Assembly: GCA_016709305.1 (NCBI GenBank)
Contig: JADJNA010000003.1
Coordinates: forward strand, 42,337 to 106,336
Length of the DNA stretch: 64,000 bases
DNA from: Candidatus Villigracilis saccharophilus
Lineage (GTDB): Bacteria; Chloroflexota; Anaerolineae; Anaerolineales; Villigracilaceae
Direction of reading: 5' to 3'
Shown here one piece after another: positions 44,783 to 53,452 of the stretch; the stretch's first letter is position 1, and each line of letters begins with the position of its first letter. A program made the position numbers and the translations under genes. The notes under the pieces are model-generated. The model searched no databases. It saw only the letters and a program-made list of their open reading frames with translations, and was not told the DNA's origin.

Positions 44783-46273
44783 CTACGGGTTACTTACGAT
44801 ACCGGCCGGGTGGCAGCGACTGCATAAAACATCCTGATGGCAGGTATAACAAACCTGACCGCCGCTCTTTTTATATTCCTCCGGATGGGTAAAAAGCATA
44901 TCTTCCGGATGAGAAAGATTATGGCAGGCGCCGTTATTACAGAACGCCTGTCCATGACACTGGTAACAATCCTGGGTCGCTTCCTCTGTGGTCGTGCGGT
45001 GTTCGATCGTCCACCTGAAATCAGAGTGGGATTCAGGGACCACACCGGTGATCACCGGAGCTTCCACACTTAATTCGCTTCCGCGGCTGGAGATCGGAAC
45101 AGTATGACAAAGGTTGCATTTTACACTGATGGTGGATACCTCATTTCCGGTTTCGTCCAAATTCACATGTTTATCATCATGGCATCGAAAACACCCTGCA
45201 AACGCGGCATGTCCCAAATTATTGGGATTGGTTTCCCAGGTGAGGTTCATCTCAGGGAAATAAGCACGGGTATAAATTAATTTGATCTCCGCAATGGCAG
45301 CTTCCAAGTCAGCGGGATCCGCCTCCGGAAAATGCGTCTTATAGTATTCAGCCAGTTTGTCAATCGCGGCGTTGGCGGCAGATTGGCCGGCATAGGATGT
45401 ATTGAGAACTTCAACCGCCTTGGCGCGGATAAAGGGAATATCTTTTGAAATGCGTTCACTTGAAATGGATTTATCCACAGCCTGTTCCGGACTGGGAATG
45501 TAATGAGAGGTGCGGTTATGACAATCAATGCAATCCAACTGACGCACATGGTCCTCTTCGCGCGCCTTTTCAACAAATTTTTCGCGATCCATATTCAGCA
45601 TATCGCGCGAAAAATATTCCTTGAGAGTGCCATCAGGCTGTTCCACACCGACCCATGAAATTACCTGGCGTTGTTCGTCCGCGGCGATGTAATAGACCGG
45701 GCTCTTAATGTGCCAGTGAATACCTTGATTAATACCGGTGCTTTCCTCCCAGCCGCCCATTTTCAGGATAACCGTGGTCTTGATTTCTGTGTTGGTCTCG
45801 TCATTATCATAATGAGAGACCGTCTTGATCACATTGTCACGGAAGGAAGTCGGCGTATGACAGGTCTCGCAGGTCTCACGCGCCGGGCGCAGATTATGGA
45901 TCGGGCTTTTGATCGGGCGGTTAAAGTTATTGGTCAAAGTCCCATACACCTGACGCATACCGGCGATCTTGGCCTCTACAAACGGAACAAGTCCAGGGCC
46001 AATGTGACATTTCACACACTCCACATTAGCGTGCGCCGAAGCTTCAAATTGAGCATATTGAGGATCCATGGAATGGCAGACCGTTCCGCAAAACTCGGAA
46101 CTTTCCGAATACACATATCCCTGGATACCTCCTGCCAGCAGCACCAATGCAATCACAATGGTACCCAAACCTCCCACCATCAGTTTGACCCTTTGGGAGC
46201 GTTGGGATAGATCAATCGTGATCGTCGGCCAGCCCTTTTTAATTCTTTCGCGGATGGATTTTATGATGCCCAT
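44783..46273 (-). CDS. NapC/NirT-type multiheme cytochrome c with long C-terminal heme domain
   Basis: 496 residues. One N-terminal membrane helix (LMVGGLGTIVIALVLLAGG) is followed by FCGTVCHSM, the NapC/NirT first-heme motif in CX3CH form, then eight CXXCH (CVKCH, CETCH, CIDCH, CFRCH, CNLCH, CYQCH, CYTCH, CSRCH) and a CX4CH-like CNNGACH, so up to ten hemes. NapC/NirT proteins take electrons from quinol and pass them to periplasmic acceptors. The large insert between hemes 4 and 5 (about 95 residues) is unusual. The gene starts one base after the cytochrome b stop. It is the likely quinol-to-cytochrome link of this cluster. Confidence 0.92.
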   Translation of the reverse strand: MGIIKSIRERIKKGWPTITIDLSQRSQRVKLMVGGLGTIVIALVLLAGGIQGYVYSESSEFCGTVCHSMDPQYAQFEASAHANVECVKCHIGPGLVPFVEAKIAGMRQVYGTLTNNFNRPIKSPIHNLRPARETCETCHTPTSFRDNVIKTVSHYDNDETNTEIKTTVILKMGGWEESTGINQGIHWHIKSPVYYIAADEQRQVISWVGVEQPDGTLKEYFSRDMLNMDREKFVEKAREEDHVRQLDCIDCHNRTSHYIPSPEQAVDKSISSERISKDIPFIRAKAVEVLNTSYAGQSAANAAIDKLAEYYKTHFPEADPADLEAAIAEIKLIYTRAYFPEMNLTWETNPNNLGHAAFAGCFRCHDDKHVNLDETGNEVSTISVKCNLCHTVPISSRGSELSVEAPVITGVVPESHSDFRWTIEHRTTTEEATQDCYQCHGQAFCNNGACHNLSHPEDMLFTHPEEYKKSGGQVCYTCHQDVLCSRCHPAGIVSNP

Positions 46274-46274
46274 G

Positions 46275-47180
46275 TTATTCTACGCTTCCTTCGATGTGAT
46301 TTTTTGAAACGACTTCATCTGCGTTTCCATTTTCAATCCGAGTGATTGATTCAGCGTCATAAATATTCTCAGCCCGAATCTCGATCTCGAGCGGCCAGCG
46401 TTTGTTCTCAATTGCGGCAGAAGCCTGCTCAAGATAGGCAAGCTCAAGAGGGTGCTCTTCCTTCATTTGCTCAATGGTCATTTTTCCATTGAAAATACTC
46501 AGGTTCAATTTCTTAAGTACAGTGTGATAAAAATGCCAGGTTAATACGGCAAGAACCATCAAGACAGCCTGCCAAAAATGCAACGTACGACTGACCGGAA
46601 TGACCCAGCCGGCTGGCAAGATCAAAGTCAATTGAGCTGGGAACATTTGCATAATTCCGGTAAGACCCATAATGAATATGCCCAATACCAACGCCCAATA
46701 CTCCGCTTTTTGCTCGAAATTAAAACGGTCAAAAATGGGGCGGCGGGAAACCAGCCCGACATTGAACTTCATCAGATGAACCGCATCGGTCACATCACGC
46801 CAGGCTGGGAGCATTTTCCCGAAACGGCGATGAACAAAAGCGCCATCAACAAAAATCGCGATGTGATACAGCGATTGAATTCCAAGAAAAAAAGATGCCA
46901 CATGATGCACCTGCCTGGAGGTATCAATACCGCCAAGCAGGGCAAGAATTAATCCGCCGGGCAGGCTATCGTAATAGGATTGAGCCAACCCGGTAAGCGC
47001 CAGGACAGTGAATGAAAGAAGCAGGGCAATGTGTTCAATACGCTGGCCGAGTGAAAAACGGATCACATAGCGTATTCCAATTGAAGAAACGCGCAAACGC
47101 TTAGCCGCTTCGGCCGCATCACGATAAAAAATATTTTGTTTTATTACAGTTGGCGATTTCTCAGTTTTTGGCTTTGGCAT
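46275..47180 (-). CDS. membrane cytochrome b subunit (formate dehydrogenase gamma / Ni-Fe hydrogenase type)
   Basis: 301 residues with four predicted membrane helices. Histidines suited to bind two b hemes appear in the helices: RIEHIALLL, RQVHHVASF, SLYHIAIF, LHFWQAVL and WHFYHTV. This pattern matches the di-heme cytochrome b family that connects the quinone pool to periplasmic c-type cytochromes. A hydrophilic C-terminal tail of about 70 residues is cytoplasmic. It lies between the decaheme and NapC-like genes, separated by one base from each, so the three form one transcription and probably one functional unit. Confidence 0.9.
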   Translation of the reverse strand: MPKPKTEKSPTVIKQNIFYRDAAEAAKRLRVSSIGIRYVIRFSLGQRIEHIALLLSFTVLALTGLAQSYYDSLPGGLILALLGGIDTSRQVHHVASFFLGIQSLYHIAIFVDGAFVHRRFGKMLPAWRDVTDAVHLMKFNVGLVSRRPIFDRFNFEQKAEYWALVLGIFIMGLTGIMQMFPAQLTLILPAGWVIPVSRTLHFWQAVLMVLAVLTWHFYHTVLKKLNLSIFNGKMTIEQMKEEHPLELAYLEQASAAIENKRWPLEIEIRAENIYDAESITRIENGNADEVVSKNHIEGSVE

Positions 47181-47181
47181 C

Positions 47182-48420
47182 TCATTTTCCTGCTTGTTGT
47201 GGATCGGATGCTTCCACAGATGGGCCGGGATTTTTCTTATATCTATCCATCACACGGCGGGCGGCGTCCAGCGCGATATACACAACAAATAAACCCATCA
47301 CAGCCGGAATGAAAAACTTATAGAAATTATTGACCAAAAACAATAAAGGGGCATCTTCCCATGTCGGCGAATAATGGCTTAACCATGCCTGGGGAAAAGT
47401 AATGCCAACCTCGGTATGACATTGTTGGCAGGTCTTTTGCAAGTTGGCTGGATAAACAGAAGATAGTTTATTTTCATGGGATTGAATATTATGAACGCCA
47501 TGGCAGTCGTAACAAGTCGCCTTCGCGATTTTCACCTCTCCCGCTTTATGAGAAGAATCCACGGTGCGACCATGAAAGTCATCCAGATAGGTTTGGAAGA
47601 CATTGGTTGAAATGCCATATTTATTCATTAAATTCATATCGGCATGACAATTTCCGCATAAACCAATTGAGTCTGCCCGAAAATCAATATGAGTTGGGCC
47701 TTCCACAACATGACTGCCATGACAGTTGCTGCAGGTCGGCACATCAGGATTTGACTCTGCAGAAAGCGCCTCACCATGGACACTCGTCGCATATGTCGTA
47801 TAGACTGACATGTGGCACTTACTGCACATCTCAGCGACCTTTGTGCGGGGTTCGTTCGGGGAAGTAATATTATGGCTGCCGTGACAATCCACACAGATCG
47901 GCGCAAAACGATTCCCCTGCTCCAGCACACGAGTATGTTCGCTGTCGGTTATCTCCTGGAATTTTTCCTGATGACACTTGTGACAGGATGAATTGATATC
48001 CATAATGACAGCGCGCTCGTCCGCATAGGCAGTGATCTCAAAAATAGGTTCTCCCTGGAAATCGCCATCAAAAAACTGCGTGTGGCACACGGTACAGGAT
48101 TGTGCCTGTGAATTTTCGTGGGGGTAATCATGTTGAACATCATGACAGGATCGGCAGCCGTCAATATGATCTGAACCCTCATGCTCCTGCGGATCATAGT
48201 ATAAAGACATGGTCTTTCCATCCGCAAAACGCCCGAGCATGTCAGGGTTTGAATGACAACCAAGGCAGTCTCCAGTCTGGTGAGGACTGCTAGCTAATGA
48301 AGAGGCAGTCGGGGTTGGCTCCTGGGCAAGAACCGGCAGGGGCATTGCGTCATTCAGGAAGGTCAATCCCAGAACAAACAAGCCGGCAAGCAACGACAAA
48401 AAATAACGATATCGCATCAT
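47182..48420 (-). CDS. decaheme cytochrome c (c3/doubled-CXXCH type) with C-terminal membrane anchor
   Basis: 412 residues. Signal peptide (YFLSLLAGLFVLGLTFL, cleavage near VLA), ten CXXCH motifs (CLGCH, CRSCH, CTVCH, CHKCH, CVDCH, CSKCH, CSNCH, CGNCH, CYDCH, CQQCH) and a C-terminal helix (FFIPAVMGLFVVYIAL) with a basic tail, so it faces outward and is anchored at its C-terminus. The histidine-rich spacing suits bis-His ligation. It is probably the electron partner of the adjacent cytochrome b. The start ATGATG overlaps the stop of the receiver-like gene. Confidence 0.92.
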   Translation of the reverse strand: MMRYRYFLSLLAGLFVLGLTFLNDAMPLPVLAQEPTPTASSLASSPHQTGDCLGCHSNPDMLGRFADGKTMSLYYDPQEHEGSDHIDGCRSCHDVQHDYPHENSQAQSCTVCHTQFFDGDFQGEPIFEITAYADERAVIMDINSSCHKCHQEKFQEITDSEHTRVLEQGNRFAPICVDCHGSHNITSPNEPRTKVAEMCSKCHMSVYTTYATSVHGEALSAESNPDVPTCSNCHGSHVVEGPTHIDFRADSIGLCGNCHADMNLMNKYGISTNVFQTYLDDFHGRTVDSSHKAGEVKIAKATCYDCHGVHNIQSHENKLSSVYPANLQKTCQQCHTEVGITFPQAWLSHYSPTWEDAPLLFLVNNFYKFFIPAVMGLFVVYIALDAARRVMDRYKKNPGPSVEASDPQQAGK

Positions 48421-48827
48421 AAAGTCACCCCGACATTCGAAAAGGATTGTATCAACCCCACCAGATCCGCCGCATGGGAGACCTGGAATTCAGCGCTTGA
48501 GAATATACGGATTCGATCGCTGGAAAGATCAAGACGAATGATCTTCGCCGAGGGAGCCCATTCGAGTAATTGTGTTACCGGAGTCTTTTTACAAACATCA
48601 GAATCGCCGGCGTCCAGAATAATAATGGAAGGCGATTCTGATTGAATGATTTCAGGGAAATTTATTAGATCGGAGTCTAACAAACGCACATTGAATACAT
48701 TCTGGTACTCTCTTAATGTGCTTGCAACCCCGCGTGATAAGAGTGAATGGTGTGCCAATATGAGTACAGTAGGGAGGGGTTTGATGGTTTCCATATTGAT
48801 CAGGCGGTATTGTGAATTTTTACTCAC
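48417..48827 (-). CDS. degenerate response-regulator receiver protein
   Basis: 136 residues from a GTG at 48827; an ATG at 48794 (METIKPLPTVLIL) is a reasonable alternative. Fold pattern of a CheY-type receiver (TVLILAHHSLLSRGVASTL, then SIIILDAGDSD with Asp72), but the acidic pair that binds magnesium is replaced by Ala25-His26, so normal phosphorylation is unlikely. No output domain. The stop TGA overlaps the start of the decaheme gene, so it heads the cytochrome operon and may modulate the NarL-type system upstream. Confidence 0.65.
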   Translation of the reverse strand: MSKNSQYRLINMETIKPLPTVLILAHHSLLSRGVASTLREYQNVFNVRLLDSDLINFPEIIQSESPSIIILDAGDSDVCKKTPVTQLLEWAPSAKIIRLDLSSDRIRIFSSAEFQVSHAADLVGLIQSFSNVGVTL

Positions 48828-48894
48828 GCTATTTGTGTATATTAATGTAAGATTAGCAAAAGCGTCACACCTGATTAGTTAACCGCGGCCGAAA

Positions 48895-48931
48895 AAACGG
48901 GTAGTTTTTCAAGATGAAAAACTACCCGTTT
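48895..48931 (-). terminator. terminator after the response regulator gene
   Basis: AAACGGGTAGTTTTTC (48895-48910) pairs perfectly with 48916-48931, loop of five, followed on the minus strand by a T-run. It separates the kinase/regulator pair from the cytochrome operon, which therefore needs its own promoter in 48828-48894. Confidence 0.85.
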
Positions 48932-48960
48932 GAGTAGGGCGACGTATCAAAGAACTTGTC

Positions 48961-49605
48961 TTACGATCTGGGAGTTAAATTGTGCCTAACCGCATAGGCG
49001 GCGGCCTCGGCACGATTGTTATAGTTCAGTTTTTGCAATATATTCTTTATGTGGTATTTGACCGTGTTCTCACTGACACCCAACCTTGCGGCGATGGATT
49101 TATTCGGGAGTCCCTGTCCAAGAAAACCGAGCAGTTCCACTTCCCGATCAGTCAGGTTTTCATCAACAGGATCATTAAAACTGCTTTGTTGAGCAACATA
49201 ATTTATCAGTCTTGCCGTGACAGAACCTGACATCGGCGGCTCCCCTCTCTCCACCCCCTGTAACAACTTGATAAACTCATCCGAATTCAAGCTTTTTAGC
49301 AAGTACCCTGCAGCACCCGCACGCAAGGCTTCCACAAGTTTTTGGTCTTCCTGTGAAATGGTCAACATAACCACTTTTATTCCAGGGAGAGTGCCTGTAA
49401 TTTGACGGGTCGCCTCTATCCCGTTCATGACCGGCATATCTATATCCATCAGGATCACATCGGGCTTTAATCGTTGGGCTTCACTGACAGCCTCCTGTCC
49501 ATTATTTGCCTCGCCGATCACTTGCAGTCCGGCCGCTTTTAACAAACTAACCATGCCATCGCGAAATAATGCGTGATCATCCACAACTAAAATACGCAAA
49601 GCCAT
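48961..49605 (-). CDS. NarL/FixJ-family response regulator
   Basis: 214 residues. Receiver domain with the acidic pair VDDH (Asp9, Asp10), phosphoacceptor Asp54 (ILMDIDMP) and Lys104 (YLLKS); C-terminal LuxR-type HTH (LTDREVELLGFLGQGLPNKSIA, VSENTVKYHIKNILQKL). Its ATG overlaps the kinase stop by one base (TGATG), so the pair is translationally coupled. It is the expected transcriptional controller of the cytochrome genes downstream. Confidence 0.95.
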   Translation of the reverse strand: MALRILVVDDHALFRDGMVSLLKAAGLQVIGEANNGQEAVSEAQRLKPDVILMDIDMPVMNGIEATRQITGTLPGIKVVMLTISQEDQKLVEALRAGAAGYLLKSLNSDEFIKLLQGVERGEPPMSGSVTARLINYVAQQSSFNDPVDENLTDREVELLGFLGQGLPNKSIAARLGVSENTVKYHIKNILQKLNYNNRAEAAAYAVRHNLTPRS

Positions 49606-51062
49606 CAGGATTCTTCTCCTTTGCCTGCCAATGGCAGCCCGACAATCACCTGTGTTCCCAGTCCCTTTTCCGAATGAACTTCGAACGAGGCTCCGATCAT
49701 TTCAGCGCGTTCACGCATGGATTCAAGACCGTAATGAGGTTTGTGCTCGGGCAAATCTTCAACAGGATCAAACCCCGTCCCATTGTCGTGGATCGTTACA
49801 GTAAGGGTTTTCTGTTCATACACTTGAATTGTTACTACGGCACGCGTCGCTCCAGCGTGCTTGCGGACATTCGCCAGTGATTCTTGAACAATGCGCAAGA
49901 GGTGCACGTCACTACCGTCCGGCAGCTGGATGCGGTCAATGTCTTCACTAACAACCAGTTCAGTTGGAATATCACTATACCGTTCAAAACTGATAATGTA
50001 TTCATTCAGAACCAGGCCGATATCCTGTCCCCTCTTAATATTCGTTTTTAGATCAAGGATGGCCTGCCGAAGATCAGCAAAGACAGCCCCGGCCGCTTCA
50101 TCCAACTGACGAAGTTCATTGACCGCATCAGGCAATTTATTCTGCTCGATAAGCATTCGTACCGCAAAGGCTTTATTTCTAACATATCCCAATATTTGGG
50201 CAGTGCTGCCATGCAGTTCGCGGGCCAGACGATGACGCTCATCCAGAACCACCCCATAACGGGCATCGTTCATCATTTCCTTTATTGTTAATTCCTCTTC
50301 TAACTTTTCAGCTGTGATATTAAACGTATTGATCAGGTCATCAATCTCGTCCCGATTCGCATTTACAGGGATGCGAACGGACAGGTCGCCAAGCGCATAT
50401 TGTCCCAAAGGTGCGCGCAGCATTTCCACCCGTTTTACGATTAAATAATGTGCGATACCATAAAGTATGACCGTGAATACCAGAGTGAGAATAATAGAAA
50501 AAACAAAATCAATCCATATATCATTCTCAAAGTGATCGGTTAAGGCCAGCAGTGAATAGTCTGTCATGATCACTCCCAGCACCCTTTGTGACGGATCATG
50601 ACATTGATGACAAGCCGGCTCATTAAAAACAGGAATACTGCTACGCAGCATCGGTTCTTTGAAATCAGCCGTGCTCAGGATGATGCTGTTCTTCTGCAGT
50701 GTGCCTTCTGCCTGGTGGCATTCCACACAGCCGGGTGACTTCAAGGTCAGGTCGGGATCAAAACCGGCCGCAGAATCTGTCATTTTCAATTGAGCGTTCG
50801 CATCAAATAAGGCAACATGCAAAATGTTCTCTTGATTCCCGATATCCACCAGGGTCTCTTGCAGCATTTCACGATCATTATTTAACATGGCATGCCGCAC
50901 TCCCCCCCGCGCCAGCTCTCCCAAGTCGACAGCCGAATGTTCGATCGTATCCAGCAAAATCGCCTTTTCACGATAATAATGAAGGATAGAAAATCCCCAA
51001 AGAGATATCAAGATCGGCAACGCCAATCCCAACGCTACTTTCCAGCGAATACTTCGGAACAT
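49605..51062 (-). CDS. sensor histidine kinase (NarX/DesK type) with two c-type heme motifs
   Basis: 485 residues. Membrane helix 1 at about 9-27, an outward sensor region of about 150 residues, membrane helix 2 at about 184-206, a HAMP domain, then HisKA_3 (RHRLARELHGSTAQILG, phosphoacceptor His284) and HATPase (QESLANVRKHAG, VTIHDNGTGFD). The sensor region contains CVECH (112-116) and CHQCH (151-155), so it likely binds two covalent hemes outside the membrane and senses redox state, oxygen or NO. The H-box has Gly where Asp is usual after His. It is coupled to the regulator gene and precedes a cytochrome cluster. Confidence 0.93.
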   Translation of the reverse strand: MFRSIRWKVALGLALPILISLWGFSILHYYREKAILLDTIEHSAVDLGELARGGVRHAMLNNDREMLQETLVDIGNQENILHVALFDANAQLKMTDSAAGFDPDLTLKSPGCVECHQAEGTLQKNSIILSTADFKEPMLRSSIPVFNEPACHQCHDPSQRVLGVIMTDYSLLALTDHFENDIWIDFVFSIILTLVFTVILYGIAHYLIVKRVEMLRAPLGQYALGDLSVRIPVNANRDEIDDLINTFNITAEKLEEELTIKEMMNDARYGVVLDERHRLARELHGSTAQILGYVRNKAFAVRMLIEQNKLPDAVNELRQLDEAAGAVFADLRQAILDLKTNIKRGQDIGLVLNEYIISFERYSDIPTELVVSEDIDRIQLPDGSDVHLLRIVQESLANVRKHAGATRAVVTIQVYEQKTLTVTIHDNGTGFDPVEDLPEHKPHYGLESMRERAEMIGASFEVHSEKGLGTQVIVGLPLAGKGEES

Positions 51063-51366
51063 CCAACCTCGATAAAACTCATCCAGCAGACTGATTTCAA
51101 AAGGCGGTCACCATAAAATATATTTGTAATCAAAACAGTGTTTTTGTCAAAGCCACGCTCTTGCATATCAAAAAAGAATAACAGGCTCACATTATAACGT
51201 GAGTTTAAACCCGCAGAGTCGATGGCGTATAGAGGAGGTTTCCTTTATATTTTTATCCGGTGTAAAATTCATTCCGTACTCCCCAACAGGTAAAATGAAG
51301 TAAATCATTATGCCGATCTGGGGTGTCCCTTACTCAAATTTTTTACATATATTATTGGAGAATAAA
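51063..51366. other. divergent spacer with a minus-strand promoter candidate
   Basis: No gene is seen in this 300-base spacer between the kinase and methyltransferase genes. On the minus strand a TATAAT (51191-51196) is framed by CTCAC (51186-51190) and GTGAG (51199-51203), a possible operator-promoter for the kinase gene 130 bases downstream. Confidence 0.35.
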
Positions 51367-52140
51367 ATGGATATTAAAAGTAATGTTCCATCCTTTAATA
51401 AGGAAGCTTGGGATCGTCAGGTTCAATCAGGTAAAAACCCTTGGACAGTGCCGGTTTCCCCAGAGTTGATCGCGCGGGCGCGAACGGGAGATTGGTCTGT
51501 TGTTTTGACGGAGAACAAACCTGTTCCACATGAATGGTTTCCGCCGATGGACGGGCTCGCCATCCTCGGGCTCGCCTGCGGCGGCGGACAACAAGGTCCC
51601 ATCTTCGCGGCGGCGGGAGCGAACGTGACGATCTTCGACAATTCTCCCGCTCAACTGGCGCGCGACCGCGAAGTGGCGGAACGGGAAGGGCTCAACATCC
51701 GCACCGTGGAAGGCGACATGCGCGACCTTTCCATCTTTGCGAATGAAAGTTTCGATTTCATTTTTCATCCCGTCTCGAATTTATTCATCCATGAGATCCG
51801 CCCGGTTTGGAAGGAAGCCTTTCGCGTCCTGCGCCGCGGCGGCACGATGCTGGCGGGTTTTATGAATCCGCTTTTTTATATTTTCGGCTATGAAGATATG
51901 GACAATGGGAACTTGATCGTCAAGCATAAGATCCCCTATTCGGATATTGAAGTGTACGGAATGGAGCAGCTGAAGAAGGAAGACCGTCCCGCCGAATTTG
52001 GACATTCACTCAACGACCAGCTCGCGGGTCAGCTGGACGCGGGGTTCGCGCTCATTGGCTTATATGAAGACCATCACACCGGTCTAAAGATCAGCGAGCA
52101 CATCGAAACTTATTTAGCCACACGCGCAGTAAAATCATAA
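51367..52140 (+). CDS. class I SAM-dependent methyltransferase
   Basis: 257 residues from the ATG at 51367, eight bases after TTGGAG; the open frame runs further upstream without similarity. SAM motif I is LGLACGGGQQGP, followed by the acidic strand-2 end ANVTIFDNSPAQL and EGDMRDL. Family members methylate diverse small molecules. It is followed 19 bases later by an M55 peptidase gene. The substrate is unknown. Confidence 0.88.
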   Translation: MDIKSNVPSFNKEAWDRQVQSGKNPWTVPVSPELIARARTGDWSVVLTENKPVPHEWFPPMDGLAILGLACGGGQQGPIFAAAGANVTIFDNSPAQLARDREVAEREGLNIRTVEGDMRDLSIFANESFDFIFHPVSNLFIHEIRPVWKEAFRVLRRGGTMLAGFMNPLFYIFGYEDMDNGNLIVKHKIPYSDIEVYGMEQLKKEDRPAEFGHSLNDQLAGQLDAGFALIGLYEDHHTGLKISEHIETYLATRAVKS

Positions 52141-52159
52141 ACCCATAAAAGGAGCAATC

Positions 52160-52984
52160 ATGAAAATTTTAATCGCCGCAGATATGGAAGGCATCACAGG
52201 GGTTGTGCATTGGGATCAGGTAAATCCCAATCACTCTGAATATGCCCGCTTTCGAAAGTTGATGACCGCAGATGTCAATGCTGCAATTCGCGGCGCATTC
52301 GCCGGCGGAGCCTCATCTGTCATAGTGACAGACGGCCACAACAATGGCAGGAATATTCTCATTGAAGAATTGGATGAACGCGCCTCCCTCACCTCCGGTT
52401 CGCCCGCGCCCCTTTCCATGGTCAGCGGCGTGGATGAAGATGTGGACGGTGTAATGTTTGTGGGATATCACGGACGCATGGGCGCGCAAAACGCCATCCT
52501 CGACCACACCTGGTCTGACGAGCGCGTATCCGGGTTATGGATCAACGGACGGGCATTTGGAGAATCTGGGCTAAACGGCGCAGTCTGCGGACACTTCAAT
52601 GTCCCCGTCATTATGGCCTCAGGCGATCAGACCCTGTGCGCGGAAGTACAGGAATTCTTTGGCAATAAGATCGAGACCGCGCAGGTAAAGAAAGCTGTCA
52701 GCCGCATGTCTGCCGAATGTTTGCCGCCGGCGGTAACCACCAAGTTGATCGAAGAAATCGCGAAACGCGCCGTGATCAACCTGAAAAGCAAAAAAGCACC
52801 GAAGCCGTTCAAGGTCGGCGCGCCGATAAAAATGACCGTGGAATTTGAACAATCGGACATGGCAGATAGAGCCGCGCTGATGCCGTTTGCAAAACGGACA
52901 ATGGATCGGCGTGTGGAATATTCGGCTGATGATATGGTGACGATCTATCTTGCCTTCCGCACTCTGCTGGCGCTGGCGCGATGA
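52160..52984 (+). CDS. M55 family metallopeptidase (DppA-like D-aminopeptidase)
   Basis: 274 residues, the usual M55 length. The start MKILIAADMEGITGV has the zinc ligands Asp8 and Glu10; further conserved parts are VTDGHNNGRN, MFVGYHGRMG and the HTW segment. The DppA family are cage-like decameric zinc aminopeptidases that release D-amino acids from short peptides, perhaps in wall peptide recycling. AAAAGGAGC precedes the ATG. Confidence 0.92.
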   Translation: MKILIAADMEGITGVVHWDQVNPNHSEYARFRKLMTADVNAAIRGAFAGGASSVIVTDGHNNGRNILIEELDERASLTSGSPAPLSMVSGVDEDVDGVMFVGYHGRMGAQNAILDHTWSDERVSGLWINGRAFGESGLNGAVCGHFNVPVIMASGDQTLCAEVQEFFGNKIETAQVKKAVSRMSAECLPPAVTTKLIEEIAKRAVINLKSKKAPKPFKVGAPIKMTVEFEQSDMADRAALMPFAKRTMDRRVEYSADDMVTIYLAFRTLLALAR

Positions 52985-53038
52985 TCTTAACGCTGGGAAA
53001 ATCGGGTTTAGAAATAAGAATATTCTGTGGAGAATAAA

Positions 53039-53230
53039 ATGAAGTCAATCGTTAAAACCATCCTGAAGATCTTTGCGATATTGATTTTTCTCGCAGGCGG
53101 AATTTGGTTCCTGCAAGGCATAAATATCCTGCCTGGCAGCTTTATGACCGGAGATCCGCAATGGTCGATCAATGGCGGTATTGCAATGATCTGCGGAGCG
53201 GGTTTATTCTGGTTTGCAAATCGAAAATAA
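53039..53230 (+). CDS. small two-helix membrane protein
   Basis: 63 residues from the ATG at 53039, after TGTGGAGAATAAA; an ATG four codons upstream overlaps that RBS and is rejected. Two hydrophobic segments (ILKIFAILIFLAGGIWFLQG and GGIAMICGAGLFWFA) are separated by a short loop. No family was recognised beyond small membrane proteins of unknown function. Confidence 0.65.
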   Translation: MKSIVKTILKIFAILIFLAGGIWFLQGINILPGSFMTGDPQWSINGGIAMICGAGLFWFANRK

Positions 53231-53232
53231 GA

Positions 53233-53451
53233 ATGGCACAACCCGTTCAGATCAACGATCGTGTCAAGATATATCTCGATTCAAAATTCGGAGAAAAAGA
53301 GGGCTGGTATGAAGGCACAGTCATTCGCATTGATCCATACTCCAGACACCGCAGTTTCTACTGGGTGGAACTGGACACAAATGCACAAGCGATTTTAGGT
53401 ACCAGGCAAATATCAGTGATCAATCCGAAAAACATAAAGATCGTGGAATAA
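53233..53451 (+). CDS. small hypothetical protein, possible beta-barrel domain
   Basis: 72 residues from the ATG at 53233, two bases after the previous stop. The beginning QPVQINDRVKIYLDSKFG and the segment GWYEGTVIRIDPYS look like an SH3-like beta barrel, as in small nucleic-acid or protein-binding domains. Similar proteins are not recognised by eye. It is probably co-transcribed with its neighbours. Confidence 0.65.
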   Translation: MAQPVQINDRVKIYLDSKFGEKEGWYEGTVIRIDPYSRHRSFYWVELDTNAQAILGTRQISVINPKNIKIVE

Positions 53452-53452
53452 A

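Noticed and set aside
35121..51062. An MtrCAB-type porin-cytochrome conduit
   Set aside because: No beta-barrel porin or OmcA/MtrC-like gene was found between the cytochrome genes, and the likely host lineage is not a classical outer-membrane-bearing one.
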